DNA of 37,467 bases from Pirellulales bacterium (lineage in GTDB: Bacteria > Planctomycetota > Planctomycetia > Pirellulales > UBA1268). Position numbers and translations under genes: made by a program. Below are positions 36,134 through 37,467 of the stretch, one piece after another. The notes beneath the pieces are model-generated. The model did not search any database and was not told the origin of the DNA. It was given only the letters and a program-made list of their open reading frames with translations. Location: the NCBI GenBank assembly GCA_017853835.1, contig JAFMIU010000033.1, positions 1 through 37,467 on the forward strand, in the 5' to 3' direction. Numbering within the stretch: position 1 is the first letter of the stretch; every line of letters starts with the position of its first letter.

Positions 36134-37467
36134 ATGCCGATGCGCCCATGGACGATACTGATGCTGATGGTGATGCTGATTGCGACCGCCATCGAGGCGA
36201 CGAATGTGGCATCGGCCGCCTCGCTCTACTGGTCGGGAAGCGGTTCGGCCCAGGGCGGCTCCGGCACATGGGGGACCACCCTCACCACGTTTGGCACGGC
36301 GGCGGCCGGCCCCTTCGACCTGGTCTGGGACAACGCCCTGAACTTCGGCGACACGGTTCTCTTCGGCGGTCCAGCCGGTGTCGTCACGCTCGACACCGAG
36401 ATCTCGGTTCGGGGGCTTACGCTCAACAATAATACGACCATCACGGGAACGTCGCCGCTCAATGGTGGCGGCGCGGCCCTGGTCGTCAGCATCGGCGGCG
36501 GCTCCAATCGCGCGATTGGCGCAACCCTCACCGCCCCCATCATCGGCACCGGAGGGCTGAGCGTTTCCGGATCACGGGGCCCTCTCGTGCTTGGCGTGGC
36601 CAACACGTTTTCCGGGACGGCGGCGATCGGGGGCGGCAGTGCCGCCGGCACCACGGTCGTGCAGATCGACGACCCGGCGGCCCTCCCCACCACGGCCAAC
36701 CTCAACCTCAAGAACGGCATCGTGATGCTGACGGCCACGAGCGGCAACTTCTCGCGATCGATCGGCACCGGAAACAATCAGGTGCAGCTCAATGGCGGTG
36801 GTGGCTTCGCGGCCTCCGGCGGGGACCGCACGGTGACGCTCGGCGGCAGCACGATTTCGTGGAACGGAACCAACTCGTTCGCGAAGACCAGCCCCTTCAT
36901 GCTCGGCCACGCGTCTGCCGATTCCACGATCACCCTGACCAACGCCCTCAATCTGTCCAACGGCACCCGGACGGTCCTGGTGGGTGACGGCTCGGCGGCC
37001 ATCGATGCCGTGCTTGCCGGTCAGGTGGGCGTCTCCAGCGGATCCAGCGGCAGCCTGACGAAAACAGGCGACGGAACGCTCGCACTCCCCGCCAACAATC
37101 TCCTCAACGGCACGGTCGCCGTGAGCGGTGGCACGCTCCAACTGGGCAACGCCGGCACGACCGGCGCACTCGCCAACGCCGCCGGCATCACCGTCTCCAG
37201 CGGGGCCACGTTCGCCGTCAACCGGACAAACGCCATTTCTCAGGGAACCGGCTTCCCCGCCATCACGGGAGCCGGCGGGTTCGCGCAGGCGGGGTCGGGC
37301 ACCACGACGCTCACCGCAGCCAACGCCTTTTCCGGACCAACTCGCGTGAAGGCGGGCGTGCTCCGACTCGCCGCCGGCGGATCGATCGACGCATCCTCCC
37401 GTGTCACGGTCAGCGCGGGTGCCGTGTTCGATGCCACCGCGGTGGGCACCTACATCGTGCCTGCGAC
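36134..37467 (+). CDS. Beta-strand-repeat exported protein, 3' end outside window
   Basis: The frame from ATG 36134 stays open to the window edge (444 full codons). AAGGAG lies seven bases upstream. The signal peptide is Met/Leu-rich (TILMLMVMLIATAI, cut near VASAA). The mature start LYWSGSGSAQGGSGTW and the following 60 residues parallel the 34585 protein, including DTVLFGGPAGVVTL against DTALFGGSNATATL. PATR-type repeats seen are GDGTLALPANNLLNGTVAVS and GSGTTTLTAANAFSGPTRVK, with ITVSSGATFAVNR shared almost exactly with its neighbour. A PEP-CTERM end is expected beyond the edge but is not seen. Confidence 0.87.
   Translation, partial: MPMRPWTILMLMVMLIATAIEATNVASAASLYWSGSGSAQGGSGTWGTTLTTFGTAAAGPFDLVWDNALNFGDTVLFGGPAGVVTLDTEISVRGLTLNNNTTITGTSPLNGGGAALVVSIGGGSNRAIGATLTAPIIGTGGLSVSGSRGPLVLGVANTFSGTAAIGGGSAAGTTVVQIDDPAALPTTANLNLKNGIVMLTATSGNFSRSIGTGNNQVQLNGGGGFAASGGDRTVTLGGSTISWNGTNSFAKTSPFMLGHASADSTITLTNALNLSNGTRTVLVGDGSAAIDAVLAGQVGVSSGSSGSLTKTGDGTLALPANNLLNGTVAVSGGTLQLGNAGTTGALANAAGITVSSGATFAVNRTNAISQGTGFPAITGAGGFAQAGSGTTTLTAANAFSGPTRVKAGVLRLAAGGSIDASSRVTVSAGAVFDATAVGTYIVPA

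Overview
The window looks like a chromosomal piece of a high-GC planctomycete (Planctomycetota, probably Pirellulales-like). Family content supports this: a prepilin-like DUF1559 protein, several PEP-CTERM (exosortase-sorted) proteins with autotransporter-type beta-strand repeats and a dockerin-like segment, a planctomycete/verrucomicrobial heme-binding domain joined to a membrane-bound-dehydrogenase-type propeller, and a secreted sulfatase joined to a SASA esterase. No rRNA, tRNA, CRISPR array, transposase or phage gene was recognised.

Region 1 (1-15414) is a surface-glycan or glycoconjugate assembly locus. A minus-strand CgeB-like glycosyltransferase (306-1424) diverges from a tightly packed plus-strand operon (1548-9338). 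That operon encodes a sulfotransferase/GT2 fusion, a GT4/WbsX fusion, two more CgeB-like paralogues and a small sulfotransferase. It converges on a second, minus-strand operon (15414 down to 10006) encoding a DUF1559 pseudopilin-like protein, a GH-like/GT2 membrane fusion, a ChbG/YdjC deacetylase and a fourth CgeB-like paralogue. Genes within each operon overlap by 1-4 bases or sit 1-7 bases apart. A non-coding repeat family of about 100 bp fills 1-305 and 9339-10005, in each case directly after the 3' end of a CgeB-like paralogue. The likely product is a sulfated, partly deacetylated surface polysaccharide or protein-linked glycan; its structure cannot be read from sequence.

Region 2 (15551-21981) holds unlinked-looking genes: a small protein with a histone-H1-like Lys/Ala/Pro tail, a YihY/BrkB membrane protein, an AbiEii-like nucleotidyltransferase without a recognisable partner, a DUF2293 protein, and an 834-residue exported protein with POTRA-like segments.

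Region 3 (22045-32354) starts with a PEP-CTERM gene remnant and an intact PEP-CTERM gene preceded by a near-consensus sigma-54 promoter. A one-chain iron-sulfur L-serine dehydratase follows, overlapping the sulfatase-SASA gene by 23 bases. Diverging from the sulfatase is a 1625-residue exported fusion of FAD oxidoreductase, two heme c sites and a beta-propeller. The sulfatase and the fusion suggest extracellular or periplasmic attack on sulfated, acetylated polysaccharides.

Region 4 (32553-37467) is a run of three exported beta-strand-repeat proteins. Two end in PEP-CTERM signals and the third is cut by the window edge. Strong CACCC/GGGTG hairpins flank the first one.

The most notable items are the four-paralogue glycosyltransferase set with its fused partner enzymes, the repeat family tied to that locus, the sigma-54 site before a PEP-CTERM gene, and the two divergent multi-domain fusions at 24788-32354.
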